Of a stretch of DNA of 25,813 nt, positions 15,005 through 23,050 are shown in pieces (within the stretch, counting starts at the first letter, position 1; every line of letters starts with the position of its first letter). The notes beneath the pieces were generated by a model. That model was given only the letters and a program-made list of their open reading frames with translations. It was not told where the DNA came from and did no database searches. The DNA is from GCA-002282575 sp964493995. GTDB taxonomy: Bacteria > Pseudomonadota > Gammaproteobacteria > Thiomicrospirales > Thiomicrospiraceae. Location of the stretch: positions 1-25,813 of the forward strand of contig CAZBQD010000029.1 of NCBI GenBank assembly GCA_964493995.1, written 5' to 3'. A program made the translations under genes and the position numbers.

Positions 15005-16353
15005 TGAAACAGGTTATTGGCTTAACCCTAATCGGTTGGTTATTGGCGCTACCAGTGATGGCCGGGGTGCAAATCGAAACATGGCAAACGCCGAAGGGCG
15101 CTAAGGTGCTTTACGCTCATGCACCCGAAATTGCCATGGTCGATGTGCGAGTGGTATTCGATGCGGGTTCGGCACGCGATGCCGACAAAAAAGGAGTAGC
15201 TTACCTAACCAATCAACTGATAGGTCAGGGTGATGCACAACGCGATGAAGAGCGTTTTGCGGAAGAAAGTGAACGCTTGGGACTGCAGTTTTCCACGCAA
15301 GCGCTTAAAGACATGGCAGTGATTAATATTCGCAGCCTGACGCGTGCGGATGTGCTGCAACCCGCCTTGGCTTTATCAGCGGCGGCAATCGGTCAGCCCT
15401 TGTTTAGCGAGGCCGTATTAAAACGTGAAAAAGCTCAGTTGCTAACCCGCTTACAGGCGAAGCAACAATCGGCTTCGGCTTTGGCTAGAGATGCCTTTTG
15501 GTTGCAGCTCTATGGTCAGCATCCCTATGCTTATGCTAGTGAAGGCTCGCTGGATAGCGTAAAAAGCATTAGCCGTGCTGACTTAACCGAGTTTTACCGT
15601 CATTACTATACCGCTGCCAATGCCGTGGTGGCGATTGTCGGTCAGGTTGATCGGGCAACGGCAGAAGCCATGGCCATTCAGTTGGTCGATGGCTTGCCAG
15701 CAGGGCAAGCAGCGCCTGCCTTAGTCGCCGTTAAAGCACCGTCAGCGGGCATGAAGCAGATTGATTATCCCGCTAGCCAAACGCAAATATTGATGGGTCA
15801 GCTGGGCGTGCATCGCTTAGACGCTGATTATGTTCCGCTCTATGTGGCCAATCATATTTTGGGTGGTTCGGGATTTGCTTCTCGTTTAATGGAGGAAGTG
15901 AGAGAAAAACGCGGCTTGGTTTATGGCGTTTCTTCTGCATTGATTCCGATGCGACAACCCGGCCCTTGGATGCTGTCGTTGCAAACGGCTACCAATAACG
16001 CCCCCGAAGCCTTGGCGGTGGTGAAAGAGACGCTGGCGGGCTTATTAGCGGATATTCCTGAAACGGAACTGCAGGAGCATAAAGACAATATTATTGGCAG
16101 TTTTGCTTTAGAAACCGACAGCAATAAAGACATTGTTGGCTACTTAGCGATGATGGGCTTTTATCAGTTACCTCTGACATGGATGGAGGATTTCCCCAAA
16201 CAGGTAGCGGCACTGGATCGCCAGCAACTCCTATCTGTGGTACGTCGTCATTTACAGCCAGATCAGTGGACGGGCGTTTTGTTGGGTAAGCCGGCAGACG
16301 TTCAGGCTGGCGCTAAAGCACTCCCCGTCGCTCCCAAGGTTAGTCATCATTAA
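15004..16353 (+). CDS. M16 family peptidase-like partner, zinc site lost
   Basis: The 449-aa product has a Sec signal (about 1-20) and an M16 fold, but the zinc motif is replaced: where the upstream protein has HMLEH, this one has YLTNQ (residues 67-71). It keeps the second-domain motif REKRGLVYGVSS (about 300-310), with the arginine and tyrosine that hold substrate in active M16 pairs. The split of catalytic and substrate-binding roles between two adjacent genes is known for heterodimeric M16 peptidases. Translation is coupled to the upstream gene by a TAATG overlap, and rsmD follows after one base. Confidence 0.88.
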   Translation: MKQVIGLTLIGWLLALPVMAGVQIETWQTPKGAKVLYAHAPEIAMVDVRVVFDAGSARDADKKGVAYLTNQLIGQGDAQRDEERFAEESERLGLQFSTQALKDMAVINIRSLTRADVLQPALALSAAAIGQPLFSEAVLKREKAQLLTRLQAKQQSASALARDAFWLQLYGQHPYAYASEGSLDSVKSISRADLTEFYRHYYTAANAVVAIVGQVDRATAEAMAIQLVDGLPAGQAAPALVAVKAPSAGMKQIDYPASQTQILMGQLGVHRLDADYVPLYVANHILGGSGFASRLMEEVREKRGLVYGVSSALIPMRQPGPWMLSLQTATNNAPEALAVVKETLAGLLADIPETELQEHKDNIIGSFALETDSNKDIVGYLAMMGFYQLPLTWMEDFPKQVAALDRQQLLSVVRRHLQPDQWTGVLLGKPADVQAGAKALPVAPKVSHH

Positions 16354-16354
16354 C

Positions 16355-16966
16355 ATGGCGGTAAAAACTAAGGCATTAGCAACGAAAGCAACAGGGAAAG
16401 TGCGTTTGATTGCCGGGCAGTGGCGCGGTCGCCAGTTGCCTGTCATTGGTGCTGACGATTTACGTCCCACCGGCGATCGGGTGCGTGAAACCCTCTTTAA
16501 CTGGTTGCAGTTTGAATGGGAAGGGGCGCGTTGGCTAGATTTGTTTTCGGGTTCGGGGGCTTTGGCGTTTGAAGCCTTATCTCGCCAGGCTAGTGAAGTG
16601 GTGATGCTGGAGCGTCATCCTGCCGCGGTGCGTCAATTACAGCAGAATAAAACCTTGCTTCAGGCCGAGGGGGCGCAGATTATTCAGGCCGATACCTTTA
16701 GCTGGTTGGAGAACGCTCAAGGGCAATATGAACCATTTGATGGCGTTTTTTGTGATCCGCCCTTTAAGGACGAACGCGTTGAAGCTTTGCTTGAATTGCT
16801 GGTTTCGGGTGGTTTTATCAAGTCAAATGGATGGCTGTATCTCGAACAACCTAAGGAACGTGTGTTATCCTTGCCTCATTTTGAATGCTATCGTCAACAA
16901 AGCAGTGGAGCCGTGAGCTTTGGTTTGTGGCGATGGAAGGGTGAGCGTGAGTGTGAGTGTGAATAA
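16355..16966 (+). CDS. rsmD: 16S rRNA m2G966 methyltransferase
   Basis: It methylates guanine 966 of 16S rRNA using S-adenosylmethionine. The 203-aa protein has the N-terminal RNA-binding strand (RLIAGQWRGRQLPV), LRPTGDRVRETLFNWL, the SAM motif DLFSGSGALAFEALSR (62-77) and the catalytic motif DPPF (133-136). The C-terminal end reads GERECECE, encoded by a hexanucleotide repeat that also encodes the start of coaD, and appears added to the normal family end. It follows the M16 partner gene by one base and overlaps coaD by about 20 bases. Confidence 0.94.
   Translation: MAVKTKALATKATGKVRLIAGQWRGRQLPVIGADDLRPTGDRVRETLFNWLQFEWEGARWLDLFSGSGALAFEALSRQASEVVMLERHPAAVRQLQQNKTLLQAEGAQIIQADTFSWLENAQGQYEPFDGVFCDPPFKDERVEALLELLVSGGFIKSNGWLYLEQPKERVLSLPHFECYRQQSSGAVSFGLWRWKGERECECE
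16941..16964 (+). repeat. hexanucleotide repeat spanning the rsmD/coaD overlap
   Basis: Four 6-base units (GTGAGC, GTGAGT, GTGAGT, GTGAAT) lie in the rsmD tail and coaD head. Each unit carries a GTG in the coaD frame, giving starts at 16941, 16947, 16953 and 16959. Unit gain or loss would keep both frames. Confidence 0.7.
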
Positions 16967-17456
16967 AGCAACAACGGCCGTCTATCCGGGAACTTTTGAT
17001 CCCATCACCAATGGACACATTGATATTATTGAACGAGGTGCTAAGCTGTTCGATCATATTGTGGTGGCGATTGCGGAAAATCCGGGTAAGCATCCGCTGT
17101 TTTCCTTGCAACAAAGACGTGAATTGGCGGTGCTGGCCTTGGCACATTTGCCCAATGTGCGTATTGTCGCTTTTTCTGGCCTCTTGGTCGATTTGGTACA
17201 CGAAGTGGGGGCTCAGGCCATTCTGCGTGGTTTGCGCGCGGTTTCTGACTTTGAATATGAGTTTCAGTTGGCCAGTATGAATCGTCGTTTGGACGCTCGT
17301 GTGGAGACGGTATTCCTAACCCCCGCCGAGCACTATGCCTTTATTTCATCAAGCTTGGTGCGTGAGATTGCACGCTTGTCTGGTCCGGTTGCTGAGTTTG
17401 TCCCCGCGGCTGTGGCCAGCGCCTTAGCGGCTCAATTTAGTGAGAAAGGGGACTAA
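16947..17456 (+). CDS. coaD: phosphopantetheine adenylyltransferase
   Basis: It transfers AMP from ATP to 4'-phosphopantetheine, the penultimate step of coenzyme A synthesis. Family motifs are YPGTFDPITNGHIDII (nucleotidyltransferase TxGH site), ILRGLRAVSDFEYEFQLA, and FISSSLVREIARLSG. Four in-frame GTG codons compete for the start. I chose 16947 because GGAAGG lies 6 bases before it, giving 169 residues; 16959 would give 165, closer to E. coli CoaD at 159, with a poorer ribosome site. The start lies inside rsmD, and the PIG-L gene follows 3 bases after the stop. Confidence 0.93.
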   Translation: MSVSVNKATTAVYPGTFDPITNGHIDIIERGAKLFDHIVVAIAENPGKHPLFSLQQRRELAVLALAHLPNVRIVAFSGLLVDLVHEVGAQAILRGLRAVSDFEYEFQLASMNRRLDARVETVFLTPAEHYAFISSSLVREIARLSGPVAEFVPAAVASALAAQFSEKGD

Positions 17457-17459
17457 CTC

Positions 17460-18251
17460 ATGGCTCGTTTAGGCTACTTAGTGGGAAGGGGTTTGACGCT
17501 TTGGAAGCGCAGTCGTTTGGTGGCGGATGTGCTGGCGCGTCGATTATTGTTCCGCTTTCTGGCGTCACCGCATTTGTTATCGCTTAATGAAAGTCTTGCC
17601 GCTAAGCCGCTTTCACCCCAAGTCACGGATCAGTTGCTGGTATTAGCCCCTCATTCTGATGATGAAAGCATCGGCTGTGGCGGTTTGTTGGCTCGCTATG
17701 CTCAGCAAGCCTCGGTGGTTTGCCTCACCAACGGCGCTAAGGGCGATCCCAATATGGCCAGAGAAACGCTCATTGCCACGCGTGAGCAAGAGCTGCGTGC
17801 TGCCATGCAATTAGCGGGAGTGTCGTCCGTGAGTTTTCTTGGAGTGGAAGATCAGCGCTTAAGCTTAGATGAACAAGGGTTTTCGCGGTTAGATGTCAGT
17901 TCGTCAGATTGGATTTTTCTGCCTAATTTCCTTGATCAACACCCCGACCACAAAGCAGTAACCCCTCAGTTACAGGCATTATTACGTCAGCGAGGCTATC
18001 GACCCAACCTCAAAATTGCCTTTTATGAAATTTGGGGAACCTTGCCGGTGTGGAATGCTTATGTCGAATTAACGCCGGAGCTGTGGCAACAAAAGCAGGC
18101 GATGATTGCTTGTTTCAAATCACAAATTAAGCAAATCGACTATGCCAGTCGCATTCAGGGTCTGAACGTTTATCGGGGAATAGCCGTCGGTAAATCGGCA
18201 GTAGAAGCTTATTTAGTATTGGATGTAGAAGATTTCTTGGCTATTGCTTAG
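17460..18251 (+). CDS. PIG-L (LmbE-like) family deacetylase
   Basis: The 263-aa product carries the zinc deacetylase motif in LAPHSDDESIGCGG (H65, D67, D68, E69) and the second zinc motif HPDH (161-164). Family members remove acetyl groups from N-acetylglucosamine-type sugars in glycolipids, thiols or antibiotics. An N-terminal stretch of about 55 basic and hydrophobic residues precedes the domain; it has no clear signal peptide but could associate with the membrane. It begins 3 bases after coaD and is the last gene of the M16-rsmD-coaD cluster. Its 3' end overlaps by 4 bases that of the convergent kinase-fold gene. The substrate is unknown. Confidence 0.82.
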   Translation: MARLGYLVGRGLTLWKRSRLVADVLARRLLFRFLASPHLLSLNESLAAKPLSPQVTDQLLVLAPHSDDESIGCGGLLARYAQQASVVCLTNGAKGDPNMARETLIATREQELRAAMQLAGVSSVSFLGVEDQRLSLDEQGFSRLDVSSSDWIFLPNFLDQHPDHKAVTPQLQALLRQRGYRPNLKIAFYEIWGTLPVWNAYVELTPELWQQKQAMIACFKSQIKQIDYASRIQGLNVYRGIAVGKSAVEAYLVLDVEDFLAIA

Positions 18252-19129
18252 TGATTCGATTGAATTTGCAGCAGTAAGGTCGCAATCAAACGGGAGTCGT
18301 GTTGAGTCATCAGATTAAATTCAACCAACGCAAAGTAAAGCTGATACCAAGGCAATCGCTTGCGTGCCTGAGCGGATAATGTGAGCGTTTCAGGCAAAGT
18401 ATCGCCATGCAACAGCGGCTGTCGTTGGTCGGCCAACAGAATGGCGGCACCATCAACTTCAGCATCACCGTAATAACAAGCGGGGTGATAAAAAAACACC
18501 TCACCGTTACAAGCAAGCTGTGCCGGTGCTTGGTAAAGATTGCCATGTAAAAGGGTGGGTGTTGGTTGATAACCAGCGAAACAGGCTTCGAATGGTTCAG
18601 CCAGACTCTGTTCTAAAGCTTCGATATAGCGCTGAGCCAGTCCATTTTCTTTGGCTTTACGAAGCTGTGGCAAGAGTCTTTGGCTGCGATAAAAGCTACC
18701 CCAGTCGGTTAGCCATTCATTCAACTGTAGCAGTCCATTCACATCATTAGTGTGCGTCCAGCCATAAGCTTGACGGGGTGAGGTGTGTTGCTGCAACGCA
18801 GAGCATGCCGCCATCACCTGTTGTGGCTGTGGTCGGGTCGGTGAAAGGGCTTGCCAGTGGCTGATGAGCCAGGCGGTTTTTGCTGTTTTACCTTGTACCA
18901 GCCCCGTGGCGGTTTTTAGGCCAGCATCTTGTAGCGCTTGAATATTGGCTCGTTCGCCGTCAATGAGTGCTTGATGACGTGCCAGACAGCTTCTAGCCCA
19001 ATAGTGCTGACCATCAGAGCAGATTAAGTGCCAGCTACTGCTGAAGCGCGATGCGGAAAGCTCGATGGCTTGCTCAATGTCAGCTATCGCCGCTTGCTGC
19101 GCAATCTGATGCCATTCAGAATAATTCAT
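18248..19129 (-). CDS. fructosamine-kinase-fold protein lacking catalytic residues (probable pseudokinase)
   Basis: The 293-aa product aligns in order with fructosamine/ketosamine-3-kinases (YniA type): the N-lobe segment with DGERANIQAL (conserved E59), DWGSFYRSQRLLPQLRKA (142-159), LLHGNLYQ (193-200), HPACYYGDAEVDGA (215-228) and the C-terminal RLPWYQLYFAL. Active members have a lysine in the YFVK strand, HGDLW and DPA. Here these are R46 (YWAR), N197 (HGN) and H215 (HPA), so the lysine and both key aspartates are gone, as is the usual W-x-x-N after HGD. It is intact with no frameshift, so it may serve a non-catalytic role. The start at 19129 lies inside the mrcA end (14-base overlap). An upstream extension in that frame would be the mrcA shadow. 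Confidence 0.75.
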   Translation of the reverse strand: MNYSEWHQIAQQAAIADIEQAIELSASRFSSSWHLICSDGQHYWARSCLARHQALIDGERANIQALQDAGLKTATGLVQGKTAKTAWLISHWQALSPTRPQPQQVMAACSALQQHTSPRQAYGWTHTNDVNGLLQLNEWLTDWGSFYRSQRLLPQLRKAKENGLAQRYIEALEQSLAEPFEACFAGYQPTPTLLHGNLYQAPAQLACNGEVFFYHPACYYGDAEVDGAAILLADQRQPLLHGDTLPETLTLSAQARKRLPWYQLYFALVEFNLMTQHDSRLIATLLLQIQSNH

Positions 19130-21608
19130 GTTGCAGTTCGCGCAACGGATCAGGCTCAGACACGGCGGGCAGGTTGTTTTGGTCGAAGAACTCGCTGATA
19201 CCACCCGATTGTCCTTCGGGAAGCAACTCTCCGGTAGCGCCATCAATCTGTCTTGACACAATGCTGTCGGGCTTAGCATAGCCAACGTCGGGCTTGTCTT
19301 TTAAGGCCAGACGCATGAAATCCACCCAAATGGGTAAGGCAGAAGAACCGCCCGACTCTTGTTTGCCCATACTGACCGGCTGGTCGAAACCCATCCATAC
19401 GCCCGTGACTACATTGGGATTGAAGCCGACAAACCACGTATCTTTGATGTCATTGGTGGTGCCGGTTTTGCCCGCCAAATCGTTGCGTTTGAGTACCATA
19501 GCGCCATGACCGGTACCCTTGCGCACCACGTCTTGCATCATGCTGGTGGTGAGGAATTGCGTTTCGGGCGAAATTACCCGGGCGGCGGTTCCCGTGGGAC
19601 AATCAATTTCACAAAACTTAGGCGGTTCGGCTGTGAAAATGGGCTGATCTTTCGCGTCTAATACCTGTTGTACAAAGTAAGGCTGCACGCGATAACCGCC
19701 ATTGGCGAAGAGGGCATAGTGACCCGTGTGCTCTAATACGCTGGTGCTGCTCGTACCCAGGGCAATCGATAGGTTGCGAATGGTTGACATTTCTTTGGTG
19801 TCCATACCAATGCGCTGGGCAAAGTCCATGAAATAGTCCACGCCTATGTCTTGCATGATGCGAATCGACACCAGATTCAATGAGTGAATGAGTGCCACAC
19901 GCATGCGCGTTGGGCCACCAAATTTCTTGGTGTAGTTTTCCGGACGCCAGTAGTCTTCGCTATACTCATCGTATTGACTGATAGGAGCATCGTTAATGAT
20001 GGTGGCAGGGGTGTAACCTTTATCAATCGCGGCGGCATATAAAAAGGGTTTGAAGCTAGAGCCGGGTTGGCGTCTGGCTTGAGTCGCATGGTTAAAGTGA
20101 TTGCGTGCTTCATCAAAACCACCGGAGATGGCGAGCAAGGCACCTGTTTGGCTGTCGATACTCACCAGCGCAGCTTGAATGCGTGGTGCTTGCGCTAAAC
20201 GGTAACTTTTGTCAGCTAAAGGCTCGACATAGATGACATCGCCCACTTGCAGATAGCTTTTGCGATTGGGTGCTTTGAAGTTTTTAGCCCATTCGCTGGC
20301 TTTGCTGTCTAAAATGACCAAGCTGCCATCTTTAAGTTTGACTTGAGCCGTTTTGCTTTTATCGTTCCATTCCGTGACGATAGCGAGTTTAAGCACATCG
20401 GGTTCGACCAATTCCTTGGCGGAAATTGGCCATTGGACTTGCTGACTGGCATCGAAACTGGCAACTGGGCCACGATAGCCATGACGGCGTTCGTAAGCCA
20501 GCACACCTGTATTAACTGCCGATTGAGCTTGTTTTTCTAATTCGGAATGCACGGTGGTGACGATTTTTAAGCCTTGCTCTAACACGCCCTCACCATAGCG
20601 TTCAATTGCCCATTGTCGAACCATTTCGGCCAGGTGCTCGGCGTGTACTTCGACTTGCGCGGTGTAGAGTTTAGATTCAACCCCTTTAGCTTGGGCTTCG
20701 CTGCGTTGCGCTTCGGTAATGTAGCCCAGTTCGGCCATACGGCGCAGCACGTAATCGCGGCGCGTTTTGGCCGCTTCTGGGTTGGCAACCGGGTTCAGTG
20801 TTGAAGGGGCTTTAGGCAGACCCGCTAACAGGGCATATTCATCGACGCTGAGTTGGTCAATCGGACGACCAAAATAGGTTTGTGCCGCAGCGGCAAAGCC
20901 ATAAGAGCGTTGACCTAAGAAGATTTTATTCATGTACAAAGCCAGAATTTCTTCTTTGCTCAGTTCGCTTTCAATATTCAAAGACAAGACGATTTCATTG
21001 ATTTTACGCATGAAAGATTTTTCAGGCGTTAAAAAGAAATTACGAGCCACTTGCATGGTAATGGTTGAGCCACCTTGGCTTTTATTACCCGTTTTCGCTA
21101 ATTCAACCGCTGCGCGCAGAATACCTTGATAGTCCACACCGGGGTGTTCAAAAAAGCGGTCATCTTCTGAAGCAAGGATGGCTTGCACCATTTGCGGGGG
21201 AAATTGTTCGTAACTGAGCGGAATACGTTTTTTTTCACCATATTCGGCAATCAGTTTTTGGTCGCTGGTGTAAACGCGCAAGGGAACTTGCATTTGAATG
21301 TTCTTCAGTTCCGCTACATCGGGCAGGTTGGGGTAAACACTGGTCCAGTAGGTGTAAGCGGCAAAACCAACGAAGGAGGCTACAGCTAGAAAGCCCAATA
21401 AGATCAATGCCAACAGCCACTTCAACCAACGCGAGCGGGGCTTTTTGACCGGCTTTTGTGCCAGAGGGCGTTGATGACCGGGTTCGTCATCCAAGTTCAA
21501 GTCGGTGTGATGCGCTATCGGAAATTCATCGTCGAAAAGACTGTGTTCTTTGTTAACGGCGGTGTTACGCGGTTTTTTATTGTTGTTGGGTGGTAGCACA
21601 CGTTCCAT
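19116..21608 (-). CDS. mrcA: penicillin-binding protein 1A, bifunctional peptidoglycan synthase
   Basis: It polymerises lipid II and crosslinks glycan strands in the periplasm. The 830-aa protein has a long basic cytoplasmic N-terminus (1-60) and one transmembrane helix (about 62-88). The glycosyltransferase-51 domain has catalytic E148 in LASEDDRFFEHPG plus GGSTITMQVARN. An OB-like linker with VKLKDGSLVILD follows. The transpeptidase domain has SSFK (S517, K520), SLN (576-578) and KTGT (714-717). All catalytic motifs are intact. The ribosome site is weak (GAGAA, 4 bases before the ATG). The pseudokinase gene overlaps its end by 14 bases and is probably translated by coupling. No pilMNOPQ genes lie divergent, unlike in many gammaproteobacteria. 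Confidence 0.95.
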   Translation of the reverse strand: MERVLPPNNNKKPRNTAVNKEHSLFDDEFPIAHHTDLNLDDEPGHQRPLAQKPVKKPRSRWLKWLLALILLGFLAVASFVGFAAYTYWTSVYPNLPDVAELKNIQMQVPLRVYTSDQKLIAEYGEKKRIPLSYEQFPPQMVQAILASEDDRFFEHPGVDYQGILRAAVELAKTGNKSQGGSTITMQVARNFFLTPEKSFMRKINEIVLSLNIESELSKEEILALYMNKIFLGQRSYGFAAAAQTYFGRPIDQLSVDEYALLAGLPKAPSTLNPVANPEAAKTRRDYVLRRMAELGYITEAQRSEAQAKGVESKLYTAQVEVHAEHLAEMVRQWAIERYGEGVLEQGLKIVTTVHSELEKQAQSAVNTGVLAYERRHGYRGPVASFDASQQVQWPISAKELVEPDVLKLAIVTEWNDKSKTAQVKLKDGSLVILDSKASEWAKNFKAPNRKSYLQVGDVIYVEPLADKSYRLAQAPRIQAALVSIDSQTGALLAISGGFDEARNHFNHATQARRQPGSSFKPFLYAAAIDKGYTPATIINDAPISQYDEYSEDYWRPENYTKKFGGPTRMRVALIHSLNLVSIRIMQDIGVDYFMDFAQRIGMDTKEMSTIRNLSIALGTSSTSVLEHTGHYALFANGGYRVQPYFVQQVLDAKDQPIFTAEPPKFCEIDCPTGTAARVISPETQFLTTSMMQDVVRKGTGHGAMVLKRNDLAGKTGTTNDIKDTWFVGFNPNVVTGVWMGFDQPVSMGKQESGGSSALPIWVDFMRLALKDKPDVGYAKPDSIVSRQIDGATGELLPEGQSGGISEFFDQNNLPAVSEPDPLRELQHELF

Positions 21609-21670
21609 GGTGTTCTCGTTTAAAAGTTCAATAGGGTTATATTATGCCAGAAGCCCGATGAATAGATAAC

Positions 21671-21696
21671 AAAAAACCCCGACGTGTCGGGGTTTT
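21671..21696 (-). terminator. terminator of the small membrane protein gene
   Basis: CCCCGAC/GTCGGGG (21677-21683/21686-21692) is followed on the minus strand by a run of six T's, 25 bases after the stop of the 71-aa gene. The plus-strand side has only four T's. Confidence 0.88.
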
Positions 21697-21719
21697 GTAG
21701 ATCAGCCCAAAAGATTAGT

Positions 21720-21935
21720 TTAGGCTTTCTTGTTTGAGTAACGACCTGTTTTGATGTCACTCCACAACATGAACAGCGTCATGCCCACAATGGTGGCGAT
21801 GGCGGCAGCTGTGCCAATCGTGCCAACCACAACGGTGATGGTAGTGGGTAGCATATCAAAGTAGATGCCTAAAATGACCGCAAAGGGCACGACAACAGCG
21901 ACAACGACAAAAGCCAAAAATTTCAGTAAATTCAT
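21720..21935 (-). CDS. small two-helix membrane protein, function unknown
   Basis: The 71-aa product consists of two hydrophobic helices (about residues 5-26 and 33-58) separated by DMLPTTIT and a basic tail GRYSNKKA, which would place the tail in the cytoplasm. The second helix is rich in glycine, alanine and threonine. I do not recognise a family. The gene is supported by GGAG 8 bases before the ATG, a strong terminator right after the stop, and codon use like its neighbours. It lies between yicC and mrcA on the same strand with separate spacing on both sides. Confidence 0.65.
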   Translation of the reverse strand: MNLLKFLAFVVVAVVVPFAVILGIYFDMLPTTITVVVGTIGTAAAIATIVGMTLFMLWSDIKTGRYSNKKA

Positions 21936-21979
21936 TCTCTATTCTCCATGGTATCTTCATTCTTATGGCAAAAATGATA

Positions 21980-22010
21980 CCCGAAGCAGGTTGCAATAAC
22001 AAGCATCGGG
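21980..22010 (-). terminator. weak terminator candidate after yicC
   Basis: On the minus strand CCCGATGC and GCTTCGGG pair with one mismatch around a 15-base loop, then TATCATTTTT. It sits 18 bases after the yicC stop. The long loop and mismatch make it weak. Confidence 0.35.
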
Positions 22011-22027
22011 AGTTGATTTCAAATAAG

Positions 22028-22888
22028 TTATTCTAAGTTTTGAATTTGTTCGCGCATCTGTTCAATCAACACTTTCAGTGCCAAGCTGACTTGTGTGATG
22101 TCCATGGTACATGCCTTAGCGCCGAGCGTATTCGCTTCGCGGTTTAATTCTTGCATTAAGAAGTCTAAACGACGACCGATGGGTTCATGCTTTTTCAAAA
22201 TCGTGAAGATTTCTTTTAAGTGAGTAGAAAGGCGATCGATTTCTTCCGTCACATCACTACGTTGTGCTAACAACACCACCTCTTGTGACCAACGCCCTTC
22301 GTCTAGCTCACCGGCTAAATCACGCACACGCACACGCAAACTATCAATGTGACGACGAATGATTTCAGGCGCCATACGCTGTAGGTTTTCAACCAGTTTC
22401 AGTGCTGCTTCGGCACGTTGACGCATGATTTCCGCCAGCGCCGCACCTTCACGGTCACGCGCGGCATTCAGCGCATCGATTGCTTCATCACAGGCGGCAA
22501 TGATGGCTTGTTCTAGCTCATCACCATCACCAGAGCTATTCTGTACAATGCCTGGCCACGCCAAGATGCTCATGGGGTCAATAGGGGCTGTGCCGGGAAC
22601 AGATTGCTGAATTTGACCTAATAGATTAGCAACTTGCCCTAAACGATCTTTGTCCAACAAAGCACTGTCGGCGTTAGGTAAAAGTTGCAATTTTAAGGTG
22701 GCTTCAACCTTGCCGCGGCTGAGTTTTTCACGCAAACGTTCGCGCACCATCATTTCAACGTGGCGCACTTCTTCTGGCATACGTACAAACACTTCTAAAA
22801 AGCGATGGTTGACCGATTTGATTTCCCAGACAAGGCCACCGTTAGGTAGAGTCTTACTGGCGCGGGCAAAGGCCGTCATACTGCGCAT
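22028..22888 (-). CDS. yicC: YicC family endoribonuclease
   Basis: The 286-aa length and sequence match YicC: N-terminal MRSMTAFARA, then WEIKSVNHRFLEVFVRMPEE, GKVEATL, and the C-terminal DUF1732 part with EEIDRLSTHLKEI, GRRLDFLMQELNREANTLGAKA and a final KVLIEQMREQIQNLE. In E. coli YicC is linked to stationary-phase growth and acts on RNA, including RyhB decay. The ATG is preceded by AGGA 7 bases upstream and matches the family start. It is divergent from rph, the same layout as in E. coli. Confidence 0.94.
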   Translation of the reverse strand: MRSMTAFARASKTLPNGGLVWEIKSVNHRFLEVFVRMPEEVRHVEMMVRERLREKLSRGKVEATLKLQLLPNADSALLDKDRLGQVANLLGQIQQSVPGTAPIDPMSILAWPGIVQNSSGDGDELEQAIIAACDEAIDALNAARDREGAALAEIMRQRAEAALKLVENLQRMAPEIIRRHIDSLRVRVRDLAGELDEGRWSQEVVLLAQRSDVTEEIDRLSTHLKEIFTILKKHEPIGRRLDFLMQELNREANTLGAKACTMDITQVSLALKVLIEQMREQIQNLE

Positions 22889-22968
22889 GTGAGTATCCTA
22901 AAATTGAACTTATAAAATGGAAAGAACTTTATATCTTGTAGATTGTAACCAAATTTTCATCTTGGGGC

Positions 22969-22974
22969 TATAAT
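22969..22974 (+). promoter_or_regulatory. possible rph promoter -10
   Basis: A perfect TATAAT lies 76 bases before the rph ATG. The -35 at the proper distance is poor (TAACCA), so this is only a candidate. The yicC promoter on the other strand is not clear. Confidence 0.35.
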
Positions 22975-23050
22975 TAATGGCATTAAATCACAGAATATGA
23001 CCCACACCCTCTGCTTTTGAGGCTTCCATAATATTAACAAGCGGTTTCTT

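Noticed and set aside
19129..19285. 52-codon N-terminal extension of the kinase-fold gene
   Set aside because: This part is the out-of-frame shadow of the mrcA C-terminus. The kinase domain starts at MNYSEW.
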